Below, piece after piece: positions 6,955-8,098 of a DNA stretch of 8,098 nucleotides. This stretch comes from Trueperaceae bacterium. GTDB lineage: Bacteria; Deinococcota; Deinococci; Deinococcales; Trueperaceae. Made by a program: the position numbers and the translations under genes. Where the stretch lies: positions 1-8,098 of the forward strand of contig JAGXHO010000182.1 in the NCBI GenBank assembly GCA_024636105.1, written 5' to 3'. Below the pieces are notes generated by a model. That model had not been told where the DNA came from, ran no database searches, and saw nothing but the letters and a program-made list of their open reading frames with translations. The stretch's first letter is position 1. Each line of letters starts with the position of its first letter.

Positions 6955-7668
6955 GTGGGACCCGCGCAGACGAACCCCGGCTTCCGCGGCGTGTGCGGTC
7001 CGGGATACGCCGCCGCCGTCGAGACCTGCGGCCAGGCCGACCGCGACGCCCTCGCCGGCGGCATGTTCAGCAGCGGCAGCGGGCGCGTGTGGGTCGCGGT
7101 CGACACCGGCTGCGTCAACGCCGGCGACCGCTCCACGGTGCGCCACGAGTACGTCCACGCCACCCAATACGGCTACGGCCTCTCCTTCGCCAGCGGCGAA
7201 TGGCTCGCGTCGCGCTGGTCGATCGAGGGGCAGGCGGTGCTGCTGCAGACGGACTACGACGCGCTCACGCGCAGCGCCCGGAAGGTGACCTACGGCGCGG
7301 CGAGCGACACGGTGAGCTTCACCGTGGTGGCGGAGGACCCACCGACGGCGACGATCGCGAGCCCGGCGGACGGTGCCTTCTTCGCGTGGTCCGGCACTAC
7401 GTTCGCCTCGACGAGCGTCGACTTCGTCGGATCGGGCGTCGCCGGCGGCGGCGGATCCCTGCCTGGAACCGCGCTCGCCTGGAGCTACCGCCGCACCGGG
7501 TCGGCCACCTGGACGGCCGCGGGCACGGGCACCACCACGACGATCGCCTTCCCCTACAGCGGCTCGTCCGTGAACCAGGGGTGGGAGGTGCGGCTCATCG
7601 CCACCGAGGGTGCGCTCAGCTCCGAGCCCGACGTGATCGGCATCACCGTCCAGCGCTTCCCCGACTGA
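6955..7668 (+). CDS. Zinc metallopeptidase domain plus Ig-like domain, C-terminal part of the frameshifted gene
   Basis: The second half of the split gene, with no convincing start of its own. GTG at 6955 (AGGA four bases upstream) is the only nearby candidate and gives 237 residues. In the joined 362-residue numbering, the zinc-binding helix is HEYVH (His189, Glu190, His193), and WSIEG 23 residues on supplies Glu216 as a probable third ligand. This H-E-x-x-H...E layout is that of gluzincin-type peptidases. Several Cys residues precede it (GVCGPG, ETCGQ, DTGCVN), possibly forming disulfides outside the cytoplasm. From about residue 250 (PPTATIASPADG) to the end a beta-rich domain resembles bacterial Ig-like modules (SWSYRR-type strand, closing VIGITVQ). 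Alone it would lack any export signal, which supports one original gene. Its 3' end overlaps coaE by 26 bases, tail to tail. The substrate is unknown. Confidence 0.7.
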   Translation: MGPAQTNPGFRGVCGPGYAAAVETCGQADRDALAGGMFSSGSGRVWVAVDTGCVNAGDRSTVRHEYVHATQYGYGLSFASGEWLASRWSIEGQAVLLQTDYDALTRSARKVTYGAASDTVSFTVVAEDPPTATIASPADGAFFAWSGTTFASTSVDFVGSGVAGGGGSLPGTALAWSYRRTGSATWTAAGTGTTTTIAFPYSGSSVNQGWEVRLIATEGALSSEPDVIGITVQRFPD

Positions 7669-8098
7669 GCGCCAGCAGGCGCTCCCACAACCGCTCCACG
7701 GCGGCGTCGAGGTCCTCCTCGGCGCCGCCGTTGTCGAGCACGAAGGTCGCGCGCCGCGCTTTCTCGGCCGGGTCGAGCTGCGCCGCGTCGCGCGCGCGCA
7801 CCGAAGCCTCGCTCATCCCCGAGCGGGCCGCGAGCCGCGCAGCGCGCAGCGCGAACGGGGCCGCCACCACCACCGTCGCCTCCATGCCCGCGTCGAGGCC
7901 GTTCTCGAACAGCAGCGGCACGTCGTGCACCACCATCGGCGGCGGGGGCGCCTCGGCGCGGGCGGCGGCCTCGGCGGCGGCGGCCGCGGCGCGCACCCAC
8001 GGGTGGACGATCGCCTCGAGGGCGCGCCGGGCGGCCGGCGTCGCGAACACGCGCGCCGCGGTCGCCATCCGGTCGAGGCGGCCGTCGACGACCAGATC
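7643..8098 (-). CDS. coaE: Dephospho-CoA kinase, partial (N-terminal part outside window)
   Basis: The C-terminal 151 residues of a P-loop kinase that phosphorylates the 3'-hydroxyl of dephospho-CoA with ATP, the last step of CoA synthesis, in the cytosol. The frame is open across the right window edge, so the Walker A motif and start lie beyond it. The ATG at 8066-8068 is internal: codons before it read DGRLDR, continuing into the family's DR..L/A..VF segment. Further family features are RRALEAIVHPWV, HDVPLLFENG, the lid-region Arg cluster RAARLAARSGMS, then AAQLD..EKARRATFVLDNGG, whose Lys, Ala-Thr-Phe and Asn are typical CoaE residues near the C terminus. The full protein is usually about 200 residues, so roughly 50 are missing. 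The stop TGA (7645-7643) lies inside the 3' end of the convergent metallopeptidase gene. Confidence 0.94.
   Translation of the reverse strand, partial: DLVVDGRLDRMATAARVFATPAARRALEAIVHPWVRAAAAAAEAAARAEAPPPPMVVHDVPLLFENGLDAGMEATVVVAAPFALRAARLAARSGMSEASVRARDAAQLDPAEKARRATFVLDNGGAEEDLDAAVERLWERLLALSRGSAGR
7667..7684. terminator. Possible hairpin at the metallopeptidase/coaE tail-to-tail junction
   Basis: GAGCGCC (7667-7673), loop AGCA, GGCGCTC (7678-7684): a perfect 7-bp stem starting in the metallopeptidase stop codon. No T-run follows. For the plus-strand gene it is in the right place for a terminator. For coaE it lies inside the coding end, before the stop, so it cannot be a simple terminator for that gene. 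Confidence 0.35.

Noticed and set aside
6357..7163. Upstream extension of the hydrolase frame on the minus strand
   Set aside because: It runs through the intergenic region and opposite the lipoprotein gene; the ATG at 6356 has a strong ribosome binding site and starts directly at the membrane anchor.
7554..8000. Second minus-strand open frame over the coaE region
   Set aside because: Arg/Gly/Ala-rich shadow in another frame; the coaE frame shows clear family residues.
1..8098. CRISPR arrays, tRNA/rRNA genes, insertion sequences or phage features
   Set aside because: No regularly spaced repeats, tRNA-like folds, transposase motifs or flanking target-site duplications were seen by eye on either strand.

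Overview
The window is about 70-75% GC by eye, with G or C in nearly all third codon positions. It reads as ordinary chromosomal DNA of a GC-rich bacterium. The protein set (transketolase, a secreted DUF3352-like protein, an alpha/beta hydrolase with a polytopic membrane tail, CoaE) and the sequence style suggest Deinococcota, perhaps a Trueperaceae-like lineage. That placement is an impression from memory, not a tested assignment; Actinomycetota or Chloroflexota are not excluded. I saw no mobile element, CRISPR array, tRNA or rRNA.

Layout. (1) 1-2603, plus strand: a hotdog-fold acyl-CoA thioesterase whose stop codon overlaps the ATG of a complete transketolase gene (ATGA overlap with a strong ribosome binding site), so the two are probably translationally coupled. 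(2) 2691-4511, plus strand: a secreted protein of 606 residues that appears to be two diverged copies of a DUF3352-type unit. (3) 4533-4568: a 16-bp perfect hairpin with a TTCG loop, placed between convergent genes and probably a shared bidirectional terminator. (4) 4608-6356, minus strand: a membrane-anchored alpha/beta hydrolase with about eight further transmembrane segments. (5) 6357-6578: a divergent intergenic region with a short palindrome overlapping a TTGACA hexamer. (6) 6579-7668, plus strand: a lipoprotein gene split by an apparent +1 frameshift around 6917-6938. If the frame is restored it encodes a 362-residue lipoprotein with an HEYVH zinc-peptidase motif and a C-terminal Ig-like domain. 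(7) 7643-8098, minus strand: the 3' part of coaE (dephospho-CoA kinase), whose end overlaps the metallopeptidase gene by 26 bp tail to tail.

How the genes work together: transketolase (pentose phosphate pathway) and CoaE (last step of CoA synthesis) are housekeeping genes. The thioesterase acts on acyl-CoA. The three others act at or outside the membrane, and nothing in the sequence ties them to one pathway. I found no convincing new multi-gene system. The points most worth a second look are the broken metallopeptidase gene, the internal duplication in the secreted protein, the hydrolase-membrane fusion, and two Glu-to-Gly changes in a normally invariant transketolase motif.
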